A DNA stretch of 64,000 nt from Rhytidiadelphus loreus. Taxonomy: Eukaryota > Streptophyta > Bryopsida > Hypnales > Hylocomiaceae. Of the stretch, positions 26,060-42,514 are shown piece by piece. The notes beneath the pieces are model-generated. The model was given only the letters and a program-made list of their open reading frames with translations. It did no database searches and was not told the DNA's origin. Position 1 is the first letter of the stretch. Each line of letters opens with the position of its first letter. The stretch is taken from NCBI GenBank assembly GCA_947034895.1, contig OX344761.1, positions 26,982,863 to 27,046,862 of the forward strand, in the 5' to 3' direction. The position numbers and the translations under genes are program-made.

Positions 26060-27483
26060 GTCATGTTTTTGCAACAAATGAATGATCTTGCAACTTTCTC
26101 TTTCCACAATCTATCCATTGCAGATTCCAATTATTAATAGTTTCCAATTTGCCAAGTGCCAACTCACATTTGCAACAAAACAAAATGCAATTGTTAGGCT
26201 TTTGCCAACCTCCACCCTAGTGTTTTCTATATCATTTTGGAGAAGTAGATAGTTATTTCTTCAAATACTTTAATTGACACTAGGTGATATCTATATGAAA
26301 ACTAGGTGATGCTTAGTTAGGTAAAATTTGCTGGCTATTGGTCTTCAAATACAGCAGTAATCTTGATATTTTGACCTTAAAAAAAGAAAAATTTCATTTG
26401 CAAAATGTAACCAAGTGGACATCAGCAGAGAATTGTGCATCAATATCACACTGCTCCAACCGTATCTTATGCCCCTGTGGTACTCCATCCATTATTGTCA
26501 ATACTTGTTCTTGTGTACTTGTGCAGTGCTAGGCACATTATCCCAGCACCCTACAATTCCATCAGTACTACTCAAATTGGGCAATTTCTTATGTTTGGGC
26601 CTACTCTCCTATTGACACTAATCGAGCAAACGACCTTGATCATGCTTCCAAAATGCATCAAATTTAGCATGACTTGCCATGTATTTTACACCGGCTTCAA
26701 AATCTGCACATCTTAAGGGAATAGGCCTTGCATGGACAAAAGTTACTTCTACAATGAATGTGAGGACTTATGCATACTTAGGTTGCTACAAGAAGAGCAA
26801 GCACATACTGTAGTAAGGTAAAACTGTCCATTACCACACACATTTGCTATCTAGGTACTTTGGAGAAGTTGTTTGTCAATTCTCATGTTTTTCAGAGCTA
26901 GAAAAGTTTGAGAGAAGTCAATTGCAAAAAGAATGAAGACATTCTGACAAGAATTGAATTTTTTGTGCTTTTTCACAACTGAAATGTTAAACTATGAGTA
27001 GACCCTTGTTAAAGCGTGGGTTGATGTGTCCGCTCTCCAAGTGCATTGCCATCATGATAAAGGGTTGTAAAGATCGTGGTAATAGATGGGCCACTCACAC
27101 AATTAGGAGGATCCTGTAGGTGACGGAATCAAGTGGATGGTGGTATTAGGCAATTCTACCTTAAGTACTTTGTATTTTAGAAGGATAGAGCCGCATAGCA
27201 TGAAGTAGGAGGGACATAAATTGCCTGTTTAAGAGTATATTGGTTTAGGATCTTTTCTATGCTGATTGAAGCATTTTCTAACAAAATTTCAGGGATAGAA
27301 GAGAGGAAGACACATCCATTACAATTTGATTCATAATATTTGGACTTAAATTGAAAATGATTTTCTAAAGCTCATTGCAATAGGCTACTATTGAAGGCGA
27401 TAGGTACTACTCCGTACTATAAAATGTCAAATAGTTGTCCATCAATGGTACAAATGGAGTCCAAAAATGAAGGCATACAAACC
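26060..27483. other. Unassigned DNA, possible decayed element
   Basis: The stretch 26400-26720 is less AT-rich and open in several frames, but I see no family motif. A half-terminus resembling the TAAGGTAAACT family occurs at 26815. No gene supported. Confidence 0.35.
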
Positions 27484-27640
27484 TTAACCCTTGAAAGATG
27501 CTTAGTCTGAAAAGTGGTTGATGGAGGTCTTCATTGTTCACTGTAGAAACAAAGAATGTAGAAACAAAGAATGCACCTATTGGTTCACCAAAAATTGAAG
27601 TAGTTTTGGTGACTAACTTGATGGCACAAAGTGTCCCACC
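27484..27640. mobile_element. Partial TTAA MITE, family T
   Basis: Begins TTAACCCTTGAAAGATGC. Its interior (TTCATTGTTCACTGTAGAA, then AATGCACCTATTGGTTCA) matches the MITE at 27793. The right terminus is not recognisable. Confidence 0.45.
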
Positions 27641-27792
27641 ACTCATAACTCTACATTATTTACACTAAAATTTTGTTTACTTTATAATCAAACTCACTCC
27701 CCAACCACTCATAAAATTATGCAACAATAAATACAAATTGGCAATAATTCATCACTAGACTATTTTGCATTCCTATAGTAACAATTCATAGT

Positions 27793-27941
27793 TTAATCCT
27801 TGAAGGACATTGAGGACAAAAAGAGTCCAATGGATGATTTCATTGTTCACCATAGAATCAAAAAATGCACCTATTGGTTCAATAATTGGAGAATTTTGGT
27901 GACTACCTTGGTCATAGGAGGCCACATCCTTCAAGGATTAA
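27793..27941. mobile_element. TTAA MITE with TCCTTGAAGGA termini
   Basis: TTAATCCTTGAAGGA on the left, TCCTTCAAGGATTAA on the right: a perfect 15 bp inverted repeat including TTAA. The element is 149 bp. Confidence 0.75.
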
Positions 27942-27954
27942 CCCTTATTCCTTC

Positions 27955-28159
27955 TTAAACGTCAAGGAGGATGTTTGGCGTCTGATGGATGACAAATAAT
28001 CATTGTAGTAGGACATAAGTGCAACTATTCATCCTTGGAATTTTGTTGTGAAAAGGAGATATCTTTTACACTACTTTGACTTCCAATGAGTGCTTTTGCT
28101 ATTTTTAAAGCCCATGATGCACACGGGATGATTTCCAAGGTCACCCCTTCGTCCTTTAA
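27955..28159 (-). mobile_element. TTAA MITE, family T, inverted copy
   Basis: Reverse-orientation relative of the MITE at 28156. It starts TTAAACGTCAAGGAGG and ends AAGGACGAAGGGGTGA in reverse complement. The right-hand TTAA (28156-28159) is shared with the next element. Confidence 0.7.
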
Positions 28160-28385
28160 CCCTTGAATGTCGAAGGGGTGATGCTCAAAATCATCCTTTT
28201 GTATTACTGTGTGAATCATTGGTCAAAGAAATAGCAAAAGCACCTATTGGAAGTCAAAGTACTGTAGGAGTTTTTTCCTTTCTAAACCCAATTCTAAAGA
28301 TGAATAATTGCACTTTCATCCTACACTCAAAGATTCTTTGTCATCCATTGGACATTTGGTGTCCGTGTCAACGTTTGAGGGTTAA
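28156..28385 (+). mobile_element. TTAA MITE, family T
   Basis: Termini CCCTTGAATGTCGAAGG and, in reverse complement, CCCTCAAACGTTGAC, flanked by TTAA. Nearly the same sequence and length as 20979-21208. Confidence 0.75.
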
Positions 28386-28938
28386 GGGTTAAATGTTGGA
28401 TTGGTGACCATGAAAATCATCCATTCTAACATCTATTCTTTTTTTGGTAATGTGTAACATCTATTCTTTTTTTAAAGAAGGTACTCATACTACTATGTAA
28501 GATCTTTCTTTTTTCCACAAAATTCCAAGGATGAACAATTGCACTTCTATCCTCCATAGAAAGATTCTGTCGTCCATCAAACAAAAAAAGTCCTCAGCAT
28601 CGTTTACGGGCAGTTCTTAGAGCACACCTTAGTTGTCTGATGGTGTCCACCTTTTCTGGATGCAAATGTTGCAGATCAAACTCGGTTTTGATCGACTTAC
28701 CATGTTCAAATGATCACATGCTAAGGACCAAGAAGGAACACTCATAATTCACGCTGGAACACAAAGAAGCCCAAGTTCTTTCTATGCATGCCAAAATCAG
28801 TAAACATAATCGGCAAACTAATTAAACCACATGGAAACTGACGATCCAAATCTTGAATTTGACTCGAGGAAACTCACAGAATGCAGTCATTCAGAGCTAC
28901 AACCTCAGGGTCGGTTGCTAATGAATCTTTTCAAACCC

Positions 28939-29169
28939 TTAACCCATAAACATCGATACGGACGTACGGCATCCGATGAATGACAAGGGAATCTCCTGTA
29001 CATGAGATAAATACAACTATTCATCGGTTTTGAGGGTGGAAAGGAGAAATCTTCAACAGTGCTTTGACTTACAATGAGTGGTTTTGAAATTTAGTATACC
29101 AAAGATTCCCACGGTATCCAAATGCATGATTTCCACGGTAACCCGTCCATCTGTGATTTTGAAAGTTAA
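28939..29169 (-). mobile_element. TTAA MITE, family T, diverged
   Basis: TTAA at both ends. The interior follows the family in the inverted order (CATCCGATGAATGACA, ACAACTATTCATC, TTTGACTTACAATGAGTG). It ends about 280 bp beyond the MetAP2 stop codon, so it may lie in or near the 3' UTR. Confidence 0.65.
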
Positions 29170-29449
29170 TCACATTCACAACAAGCAGAAGTGGGTAAGT
29201 CCCTGAACTCTCTATACTCTTTAGAGCAAAGGTGAGAGGACTAGTTAAGGATAAGTAGGAAGCCCTAATCCTCTTCATGGAGCAAACTTTCAGAGTAAAT
29301 CTGGCTGTAGACAACTCCAGTGCATGTGAACTAGGATGATGCTGGATCAAGACTTGGCCCAGAACACACTATCAAACTGAGTTTTTATATACAAGCAACC
29401 TGGATTACAATCTTTGAAATAAATTTCCAAACATTTCGATTGATAATCC

Positions 29450-33215
<3,766 letters not shown>

Positions 33216-33221
33216 GGTTTC

Positions 33222-33838
33222 CTAGCACCAACACTAACTTCAAACCTAAGCAACTGCAAAACCGATCCACCAGTCAGTCCAAAAGATCACCAGATATCCA
33301 TCCACAAACTAAGTGCAAACATTGACTACAACTTTAAACCCTAAGTAAGTGCAAAATCACTGCCATGTCTACAATGCTCTCAGAAAATCTGTTAACTTAA
33401 GTGCCATAGCAGTCGCTGCAACCCTAAACCCTAAACTAAATTCCAGTTCTAAATTCCGCAAGTGCTCTGAAACTGATCATTCTACCGCTATGCCAAGATG
33501 ATATGTTCAAATTCACCCTCATTCATCAAAACCAATCCAACCTAACCAGCGCCGTAAAGCAATATCACTTAGAACCGAGCAGATAAACTTCGAGTAACTC
33601 AATTACCTCGCGGGGCAGATTCAAAACAAGGAAAACAAATCTAAAAATTTTAATCCATGAATCTATGACTCTAGAAAATCATGGATAAGAGCAAGACAAA
33701 GTCAATTACCTACTTCACCACGCAAATTTCGACACCAAATTCCCGAATCGGACACAAATCAACCAAAAAAAAGGCGTGAGATTTGAGAGAATGCAAATTT
33801 CAGAACGATCTCTAAGTCGTGCCGGATAGAAAGCTCAC
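33222..33838 (-). other. Probable 5' UTR intron of MetAP2
   Basis: On the minus strand a strong donor (CCCCG/GTGAGCTTT) lies at 33838 and an acceptor (GTTGGTGCTAG/GAAACCATGG) ends 6 bases before the start ATG. Leader introns are common in plant housekeeping genes. The first non-coding exon would lie just above 33839. Confidence 0.45.
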
Positions 33839-34129
33839 CGGGGAGAACGAGATTTGCAGCGACCTGCAAGAAATCGGCTCCGGATCCCTGGAAGAGAAAA
33901 AGTGGGACGGACGCTGCTAATGTTAAACATGGAACATGTTTGGTACATTGAAGAAAGCAAAGTGTACCTTTGTATGCAATGTTGCTTGGAGAACACTCTA
34001 CCTTAGTCAATGTGACTTCTTAGAGAACCAAGGTATTTGTCAAGGTAGAAATTGTCAAAATTTCATGTTTGTGTGATGCATTGGGTTAAGAAAAAAAATT
34101 TAAACAAAACTCAACCATTCAAACTTGTA

Positions 34130-34696
34130 CTCCCTCTGTCCCAAAATAATCTTCATGTTTGACAAAATATTCCAGATTAAGGCTAAAAGTAACTTTTTTA
34201 AGACCCATTTTGCATGGTAGGTAGAGTTTAGTATACTCTTAGTGTCCTACAAACATTGACTTTAGAAGCCTTTTTCAAAGTGCAATTTTAAATTATTGAA
34301 AAGTAGAATTTTGGGGGCATTTTTAAATAGCACCAATGGGCATTTACTTGTTGAGTGTGAGGTTATAATTTTATGGGCATTTAGAATAAGCCAAAGCCAA
34401 TGTGTAGACCTCAATATTGACTCTAAAAGTTTCTTCTCCTTCAATTAGACAATACTCAAAGAGATGCAAAAAATAAAATTGAACAATGTTGATTGACCCT
34501 TTGAATCATTTCATGTGTCTTTTGATTGATGATTGAATGGATGGAAGTAGAGCTATTCCTCAAAATTGTTTTGTTGATCCTAAAGAGCAATTGAAAATTG
34601 AATCTGACCAATTTGCAACATCACAAATGCAATAGGAAGATCATTTTGGGACAAAAAATTAGAGCCAACAAGAAGATCATTATGGGACAGAGGGAG
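34130..34696. mobile_element. Stowaway-like MITE (Tc1/mariner type)
   Basis: The left end CTCCCTCTGTCCCAAAATAA and the right end, in reverse complement CTCCCTCTGTCCCATAATGA, carry the well-known Stowaway-type CTCCCTC-GTCCC terminus. TA dinucleotides flank both ends. Length 567 bp, longer than usual. A second, internal copy of the right subterminal block (GAAGATCATTTTGGGACA) suggests a partial duplication. Confidence 0.8.
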
Positions 34697-35760
34697 TACT
34701 AAGTTAAACTACATTGGGAGAAGTGGGATTTTGTTGGGAAAATTTGATTGGGTACATTGTATGACTAGAATGTTTGAAGGAAGAAGGCTTTTGGGTCATG
34801 TTTGTTAGGATCTATGAACATTGATTTCTCTTGGAGAGCAATTTTTGTACAATATGTAGTAACACCATTTCTATTAAATGTGCATGGGCAATGAGAAATT
34901 GATTTACAAGTACTAAAACTTGCAAGCATATTAGCGGCCATACATTGATGCCTACAATGATTTTGGCAATGGCCAACCCTTCTGGCAAGGCTTCAAAACT
35001 TACATGAAGGCTACAATTGCCAACTTTTGTATGATTGACCCTTTGAAATAAAGAAATTTAAAATGACAATGGAATTTAGTTTTAGAACACATTTTTGTTG
35101 TAAATAATGAATAATTATATTTAAAGGTTGAACTATGTCCAAGGACACAAAATCTACTTGTTTATGAAATGAATGACTGTAAATCTTAAGAGAGGGTTGG
35201 CAATGGTCACCCCTTCATATAAGATTTTTGCACCAAAAACACTTTGGACAAATTGCACGTACTTTGAATGAAAGCAATTATTTATAATATATTCAAGATG
35301 TACCAAAATTCTTAGAGTAAAAAACATACATGGTAATTTTCTTGGACAACAAACTCTATCATCAAAGTTTGAAACCATGTTGCAATACCAACATACTAAA
35401 TGGTAGACTTCAAGGTCAAATAAAAAAGATCACTTGTATTTTAATTGAGTCATATATATTTGTAGTGTAAATTCTTCATAGATATAGGAATAATGAGTAT
35501 ATGAAGATTATTGCAAATGAATATTAATTTCCATTGTCCCCTAATAGTTCTATTGTCAAAATCTATGATTGCAATATACTTTAGATTATCTAGCTTTGTC
35601 CATTCAAAATCACAATTGCAACAAATTCATTTGTACAATAACATTACAAAAATAAAACACACTACATATATGAAATCTATTGTTTGTATCTCAATTGTAG
35701 GACACTAACCCCATCACACAAAATGAGTGAAAACATCAAAATTTTACTCAAGGAAAAACA
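34697..35760. other. AT-rich intergenic DNA
   Basis: No supported gene or repeat. Confidence 0.45.
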
Positions 35761-35893
35761 CAAGAATTTTTTTAACTTGATTAAATTTGAAAATTTTGAA
35801 TTCATATTTGCAATCAGAGGCCCAAAATTAGCTAAGGGAGGTGAAGAATATACAATTAACTTGGCTCAAAATAGGAGTTTTTTTTTAAAAAAT
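35761..35893 (+). repeat. Dispersed repeat R3, copy 1
   Basis: Core TTTTGAATTCATATTTGCAA followed by TCAGAGGCCCAAAATTAGCT and GGGAGGTGAAGA. The same order is found at 55448-55584 (same strand) and, inverted, in both units of the tandem pair at 43062-43475. Confidence 0.6.
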
Positions 35894-37321
35894 TACCTAG
35901 CATTCACCCTACATAACCCACTTCATAGAATGGTTTTAGCATCCTACATCTCACTTACCTTAGCATGTTTTGGAAAATTTGACTCTTACATTGTCTATTT
36001 TCTTCTCAAGAAATGTAATTAATATTTGCCTTTAAAGGGTATTTAATAGTACAAATATTTTAAAAATATTCTATAAAATTAGGATATTTAAAAAAGACTA
36101 TAATGACATTCTATAAAAATTCTTAGAATTTTCTGTATATATGTATATATATATATACATCCAAGAGTGTATAAAATCATCTATAATAGAGCAACATTGT
36201 TCCTAGATTATGTAGCAATAGAAGGATTTCATCCATTTTTAAAATTGATATTGCTTTTGAATGATAAATTGTCTCCTTCCTCCCAGAAAAACACAAACAA
36301 ACAACACAATCATTTGATCCTATGGGGCCATTATAACCAAATAATAGGGGTGTGGAATAGATTAGGTCACCTTATAGTAAGATAGGACATCCATAAAGTG
36401 TTGGGGCTCTAAAAACATCCACCTTCTTTTTCATTGTACCAACAATGTATGAAGAGTGTACATTTCAAGAGGTGGACACTTTTTGTTATCACTTTTTTCC
36501 AACTTCATAAATTCATAACTAATTCCACAAAACTCCAAAACATATGAAACAACTTGGATTGGGTTAAATTAGATGCCAATTCCATTTATGTGTCAAAGTA
36601 CTATTTACTGAAAAGCTAATTTCAGTTACTCACTTTATGCTCCTCAAATCAATTAAATTGAGATTTCTTAATTAAATGGCCCGTGCTTCTTGGACCTCCA
36701 ACCTCACCTTACGTACCATAGTGTACAGTCGTGTCCAACTCAATTACAAATTATGGACCTCACCCTTTTCGTTTAGTTCCGTAGTGTCTCCAGTTCACGA
36801 TGTCATCCACATCACGGTTGAAGTTTTCCGTGGCCCTACTCCCGCGGTCTTATGCACCCCATAGTCTTCTTCCTATTCCAATTAAACGCGTTGGAATCAT
36901 GGGGCCCATGCACAATTTTTTATAGCTCACCCCATTACTGATCCAAAACTTGTCTACATCGCCACTGACTTCACCACCTGCTCACTCCTCTATGGCTTAT
37001 TTTTCGGTGCTCCTACTTGCGTTCGTTGATTGCCCATCTCTCTAGGTCCAACTCCAGACCGCCCTTCCATTTTATGCCATCTCCAATTCCTCACATTCTC
37101 GCTTGCATTTGCTTGCACCTTCCGGTGCTCCTCTTTCTGTTTTCAGGCAAATTTTTGCCGGGGGGGGATATACTCAACCCATTGGGCTTGGCTCCTTTTG
37201 GATAACCAACGCATATGGTTTATTGGCCCTACCTTCCCTGACCTGCCGCTTTTGCCAAAGCTTCGGTGTGATTCCAGCTTCTTTTCTGCATCTGTTTCTA
37301 CCACTTTCAACCAATTGGCAA
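35894..37321. other. Intergenic DNA, GC-richer from 36675
   Basis: 36675-37320 has clearly higher GC and overlapping plus-strand ORFs but no motif. It lies directly upstream of the Tc1/mariner relic and may include the decayed 5' part of that transposon, although I cannot align it. Confidence 0.35.
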
Positions 37322-37858
37322 ATTCGAGTTTAGAGAAAGGTGCATGAGAAGTATGACAACAAGTGTTTAGCGCCCACTTTCAAATCATGGAGAACGTCGG
37401 TCATGGTATGGGGTGCATTTAGTGGATTTGACATATGTCCACTCGTTTTTACACCACAAGGAGAGCGCATTGCTAATGACTTCGTGCAGAATGTATATGA
37501 AGGTACTCTCTCCGAGTTTTATTTCATGCATAATGCACCATAACAGCTCATTCTCATGGAAGACGGCGCTCCTGTGCATTGTGGCAAAGTTCCAGAACTT
37601 TGGAGGAAAGCTCATGGGATAGCCAAATTGCAATGGCCTCCGAATTCACCCAACTTGAACCCAATAGAGAACCTGTGGAAGATCATGAAAGATTTGCTCC
37701 ACCACAAGAAGCCAAACAACAAGTAAGAAATGATGGACACCATTAAAACGGTTTGGGAAGAGGTTTCTCTTGAGCAACTACAAAATTTGATAGAAAGCAT
37801 GCCCAATCGAATGAAAGCAATCATTTCAGCAAGGGGTGATAGCACTATATGGTAGAGA
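37322..37858 (+). pseudogene. Tc1/mariner transposase relic
   Basis: One continuous frame keeps the C-terminal half of a Tc1-type DDE transposase: SWRTSVMVWGAFSGF, then LILMEDGAPVHCGK (second catalytic Asp), then LQWPPNSPNLNPIENLWK (catalytic Glu in NPIEN), then a helical tail ending KAIISARGDSTIW. The first catalytic Asp region is missing upstream. Three stops interrupt the frame: TAG at 37331 where the family has Trp (V-W-R-K), TAA at 37541 before the second Asp block, and TAA near 37724. It is dead. Such a source could once have mobilised Stowaway-like MITEs such as 34130-34696, but no terminal repeats of its own are visible. Confidence 0.85.
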
Positions 37859-39788
37859 CTATGCATAACAAATCAAATATGTTATATGCTTTTCCAGTTC
37901 ATAAGTAAATATGTGTACAGATAATGAACTACTCTTTACTACCACTAGATAACGCAACTTCTGCTTTTAAAGTGGTCTCTGGCCCACCCGGATATGGCTT
38001 CCTGAAGTTACACCGATTTTCAGTAATGACTGACTCAGGTCCAGAATTTGTAATTGAGCTAGACTTGATTGTACAGTACATATACATTGCGGACACATGA
38101 AAAGACCCTAATGAGCTGAGTGAATGCCTCACTGTGTCTGAGTTTTTTTCGGTGCTGAATTCAATTACAGCTTTACCCCAGGTGGCAGTGCACTCTAATG
38201 TTTTATCTCCATTATTTAAACAACTGAAGACGGATTGTCAGAGGCCTGTCAATTTTTTTTTTAAATTAAAAAAATTAAACATTATTTTGAGGTTCTCATA
38301 GATTGGTGAAAATGATAATATTCATTATAGGTTCATAAACATACCATGGCTTGGTCTTCATTTTTTTATGAGTAAAATCTTGGAAAGGTTAAGTTTGTGT
38401 GCATTGTAAATTTGTAATCAACCGTACACTCGGTGGCTCCTTATGGAGTTTTTATGGATTGCTTTCATAGTCATAGTGAATGCAACATTTTTCTTTGGGA
38501 CCAATAAGTTCTTCTTGCCTCCATTTCACTAGGGAATATTTGAAGGGACAAGTCAGCATTGATCAAAATCTATATTGTCACTCCACCCCACCTTTTTGCT
38601 TGTATGATTCTTTACATGGGATATACATAATTGTTATATCTTTTTATGATTTATTTATTTGAGAAAAAACAAAAACAATTTTTTTTTTTTAGGTTGGTTA
38701 TAATCATTCCCACATATGTTCCATTGCTTATGATTCACTTTCTACTATTTAAAAAATTTGGTGATTGCCACATTGTTGTAGTTTGCTTATCAAGCTGGTC
38801 TGCAAGCTATATCTCCCAAACTGGGATGGAAAAAAATTGGTGGGCTTACTCGAATAAGGTTGTAAATTGTATGCGACAACTTTCTATAGTAAACTATTTT
38901 GGATCCAAAAAAATTCCTATCATTTTTATTTTAGAGTTATTTAGGTGAAATAAATGACAAGGTTACAATTTATCATCAAAATGCACATCCACGACTCAAA
39001 CTACCAATCCTTTTATCACATACTTCATTCCAAAAAGCTCCTTGCTAAAATATACTAAATACCAAGTTTAATAGTTTTTGGGAGGGGGAGGCTTCCTATT
39101 TGTGATTTATTAAGATGGTTTGAACCAAAATTGCTCTATAGTCTCTACAAGTATCCAAGACTATTGATTTTTACAAGGTTATGTGGAATTAGACTATATA
39201 CTAATCCTTGAAAACTATCTTGGCTACTGAAAGTGTGTTGGTAATGTAGCTCTCTAAAGAAGAGGTAAAGTGTGCAAGAAAATATTCATTTCAAAAAGCT
39301 TCTTATAATAAAATCTCATTATAATTTTTGCAAACTTCGCCAAAAACTTCCAAAACGGTGGTGCTTCTTTGGATTAATTCTTCAAGTCAAGTTGGCTACA
39401 TGCTTGAAAATTTTGAGATCATTTGGAATTGTCTAACATATAGGAAAAAATGAGTAAGTAGAAAGAAGTAGAGAATGATTCAAATTCATACAAAATTGTT
39501 AAGATTTTAGTTATGGAATTGAAAAATGTCAATCCCAATGGTTGTAATGTTGTAATAAACAATCTACATATCATACAATAACTTTTTAACCATATAGTCA
39601 AAAGTTCTAAAAATTGTTGGGCCTAAGGAAAAAACTTGTCTACATGTTGTGAAAATTTCAAAGGAAAAAAAAGAAAATTCCATTTGTAGTGAGCTGCCCC
39701 AAACTGCTATATTGCCAAAAATGTAGATTGGTCCTTTAAGGATTAGTTTCCATTTAAGATCCTATAATTTAGATACACTTTCATTAGC
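37859..39788. other. AT-rich intergenic DNA
   Basis: Short ORFs only, no motifs. Confidence 0.45.
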
Positions 39789-40148
39789 TTTCAGGACTAA
39801 CCCTTGAATGACATACCCAACCTAAAGGGCTGAGTTTTTAGAGAATCTTCAAGAAAACATGTCCAAAACTCAACTACATGTGAACTTCTTTGGTATCATT
39901 CTCTTTGCCTTCACAAGATGCATATATCAATCTAAATCTTAGGCTTTGGAACTCAATTTGATTTTATATTTTTGTTCATTGGAAAGTTAGATTATTTTTT
40001 TGAATTGTGGCTTCGAGGTTCTTCATGACCTCGAGGAAGGTGGAAGCTCATCATTGATTGGTCATTTGAATACGCTACATGATGCCTATTTAAAATGATT
40101 ATATTGAAATTCAACCCTCCCATGACCTCAAATGTCTTTTAAGGGTTA
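39789..40148. mobile_element. TTAA MITE, CCCTTGAATGACAT termini
   Basis: Left CTAACCCTTGAATGACAT, right in reverse complement TTAACCCTTAAAAGACAT. The left TTAA has mutated to CTAA. About 360 bp, no ORF. Confidence 0.6.
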
Positions 40149-40504
40149 AGATCAACACTAAGTAGAAGCCTCTTATGTAGCACCTCACCACATTCTACTA
40201 GTAAATTAATACTCGGACATTACAATTTTTTTAAATGATAGAAATTAGAAAAGAAATTTATAAAATGTCCCTTCAGTTGGAGTTTTTTTTAATACTAAAC
40301 TAAATAAACTAAATAGTACGAGTATCATATATAGAAACAACACGCTAAGAAAGCAGAACTACCATGGTAACAAAAATTTCACTAACTATTGTACTTTTCT
40401 CATAATATAACTGAACCTTGTACTATTTCTATTAAACTTCACCACTTCAAAATTCAAAGAAAATCCTATAATTTTTCATTTAAAATCCTATGATTGAGAT
40501 GCAC

Positions 40505-40806
40505 ATTAGAGGAGATTTCAGTCTCCTAGAGGGCCGTTTCAAGCACCTCTCGGCGCTGGTTCCCAGCAGTCCCTGCGAACGCCAGCGCTGCCACGTCATC
40601 TTTTTTTAAAAAAAATTTACAAAAAAAAAATTAACTTCTCAAAATGCAAAAAGAAATTGAAAAAAAAAATTAAATTAAATTTTTTTTTTCCAAAAAATGA
40701 CGTGGCAGTCACCAATCCACGTCACTACGCTGCGAGAGCGCAGTTCCTGCATTGGGAACGGGCTGGGAACTCGCAGCCCTCTAGCAGCCTGAAATCTCCT
40801 CTAATG
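40505..40806. mobile_element. MITE with CATTAGAGGAGATTTCAG termini
   Basis: A perfect 18 bp terminal inverted repeat, extended imperfectly to about 30 bp (CTCCTAGAGGGC against GCCCTCTAGCAG). An inner stem pairs GCCACGTCAT with ATGACGTGGC across an A/T-rich loop. The subterminal GAGGGCCGTTTCAAG resembles the elements at 57.2-57.9 kb. Confidence 0.8.
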
Positions 40807-40808
40807 CT

Positions 40809-41469
40809 TTAACCCCTAAATGCCCAAGGCACCAAATTTTGGTGTCGACAATACTTTGAGATTACATGAAACCTAATCAAGTTACTATTTTTAGTAGTAT
40901 AATTTATATTTTTTAATTTTTTGAAGTCTAGTCTTAGCATCAAAAATCTGATTTTGAAAATGAATGATTATAATTTTTCTATTCAAAATTTTATATGATG
41001 GTGTCGGTTACAAATCTTGATTTTGTAGTGTTTAGGGCTCTTGAAAACAAACCTCAAATACACTTTGGAGAAAAAATCACATTCAAAATTCATTTAAAAA
41101 AATTGTAGAGTAGATTTTGAGAAGCCATAAATTGATTGTGATCATGCCTCAAATCATGCATGTTATGCCTTCTTACCTCATTATTTTTTGATAGCCAATT
41201 TAAGAATTTTTATAGTTGAAAAGAGGATTGAAAGACTTCAAATCACTTTCACAGTTTTAACACCTTCATGATCAAATATCATAACTTTTCAATCCATAAG
41301 TGATGTTGTTGTGTTTTCATTTCTCACGTGATTTCTAACATGTCTACTTTGAATTTGTATTGTTACATTTGGAAAAAGATTAATAAAATTGATCAAAATA
41401 TTGGCTTCTTCTTCAATATAGGACAGATTCTAAGAAGCTCAAAATAGGCCTTATGCAATTAGGGGTCAA
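40809..41469. mobile_element. TTAA MITE, CCCCTAAATGCCCAAGGC termini
   Basis: Left TTAACCCCTAAATGCC followed by CAAGGC. The right end, in reverse complement, is TTGACCCCTAATTGCATAAG followed by GC. Length about 660 bp. The same left terminus recurs, cut short, near 55669. Confidence 0.6.
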
Positions 41470-41570
41470 CAACTTATGGAGGTCAAGGAAGAAGCTTACC
41501 TTACACGTAGCCTCCGTCATTCCTCATTTCTTCCTTTGGCTTCTCCTTGAAACCAATGCCGAATTAACCC

Positions 41571-42514
41571 TTAACCCCTAAAGGACCATTGTCCCTTCAG
41601 GGGACAAATGCGTTTTCGGGCAGGTACCTACGGGCTGAAATTTTCTCCTGATTTTTTGAAATTTTTTTTGGAGGTAGAAAAGTTGATGAGCTTCGTGGAA
41701 ATATAATTTTTTTCAAAATCGGTGCCCGGGAACAATAGTTATGACCAAATAACCTCAAATGAGGGGACGGCGGGCAGCTTGGGCAGCCAGAAAAAAATGG
41801 ACAAAAATTCGAATTTTATTTTTAATATTATTTTTTCTCATAGATTATATTTTTTTCTATCCGGAAAGCTTTTATTCATTTTATTTGGATATGTTGTGAG
41901 AAAGTTATGGACATTCTTGTTTTGGGGGCAGTTAGAGCATCTTCTTGAAAAAAATAACTTGTAGGATTCATTTCTGAATGAAATTTTTTGAAATTTTTCA
42001 ATTTTTATTTTTTTCCATGGTCTGATTTACTTGCTAGAACAATCTCACCGTTGGGATTAGTGCATTTTAATTCCATCTAAAATATATGAATATTTTAGAT
42101 TTTCCTTCTATCTCATACCTACTTCTACTTAACAATTTTTTTAAGAATGATAATTAAATCTTTTTTATAAATTTTTTTTTACCTAGACTCTCAACTCAAT
42201 TCTCCACTATAAAGATTTAAAGCTCAAAACTCTGTAGTGAAAAAAATTTAAGTTAAAAATGTTCAAAGTCAAAAAATCTAGTCCCGCAATGTGCTGAAAA
42301 ACTTGTTTTTCCCAATTTAAACGTAGATATCTTGCAATCTGAGCGGTCAAAAATTCTGAAATTTTTTCCACACACTCTCATACTAGTTAGGTGTAAGATC
42401 CTACGGTTAGATATGGAAAAAAACAATTTTTCAATTTTTTTTTCTCCTTGCTATAGGTATGGCAGTTTTGAGTGTTTTATGGCAGAAAAAAGGCCTTGGT
42501 TCTTTAGGGGTTAA
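41571..42514. mobile_element. TTAA element, 944 bp, CCCCTAAAGGACC termini
   Basis: Left TTAACCCCTAAAGGACC, right in reverse complement TTAACCCCTAAAGAACC: 16 of 17 bases match including TTAA. The 80-codon ORF inside (41722-41964) shows no transposase motif. Confidence 0.75.

Noticed and set aside
26338..26716. Three overlapping ORFs in a less AT-rich patch
   Set aside because: No recognisable protein family on either strand; possibly an old transposon remnant.
36676..37347. Cluster of plus-strand ORFs upstream of the Tc1/mariner relic
   Set aside because: No similarity to the transposase N-terminal half, and all three frames are open over the same stretch.
41722..41964. 80-codon ORF inside the 944 bp TTAA element
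   Set aside because: No transposase motif; AT-rich sequence with chance opening.
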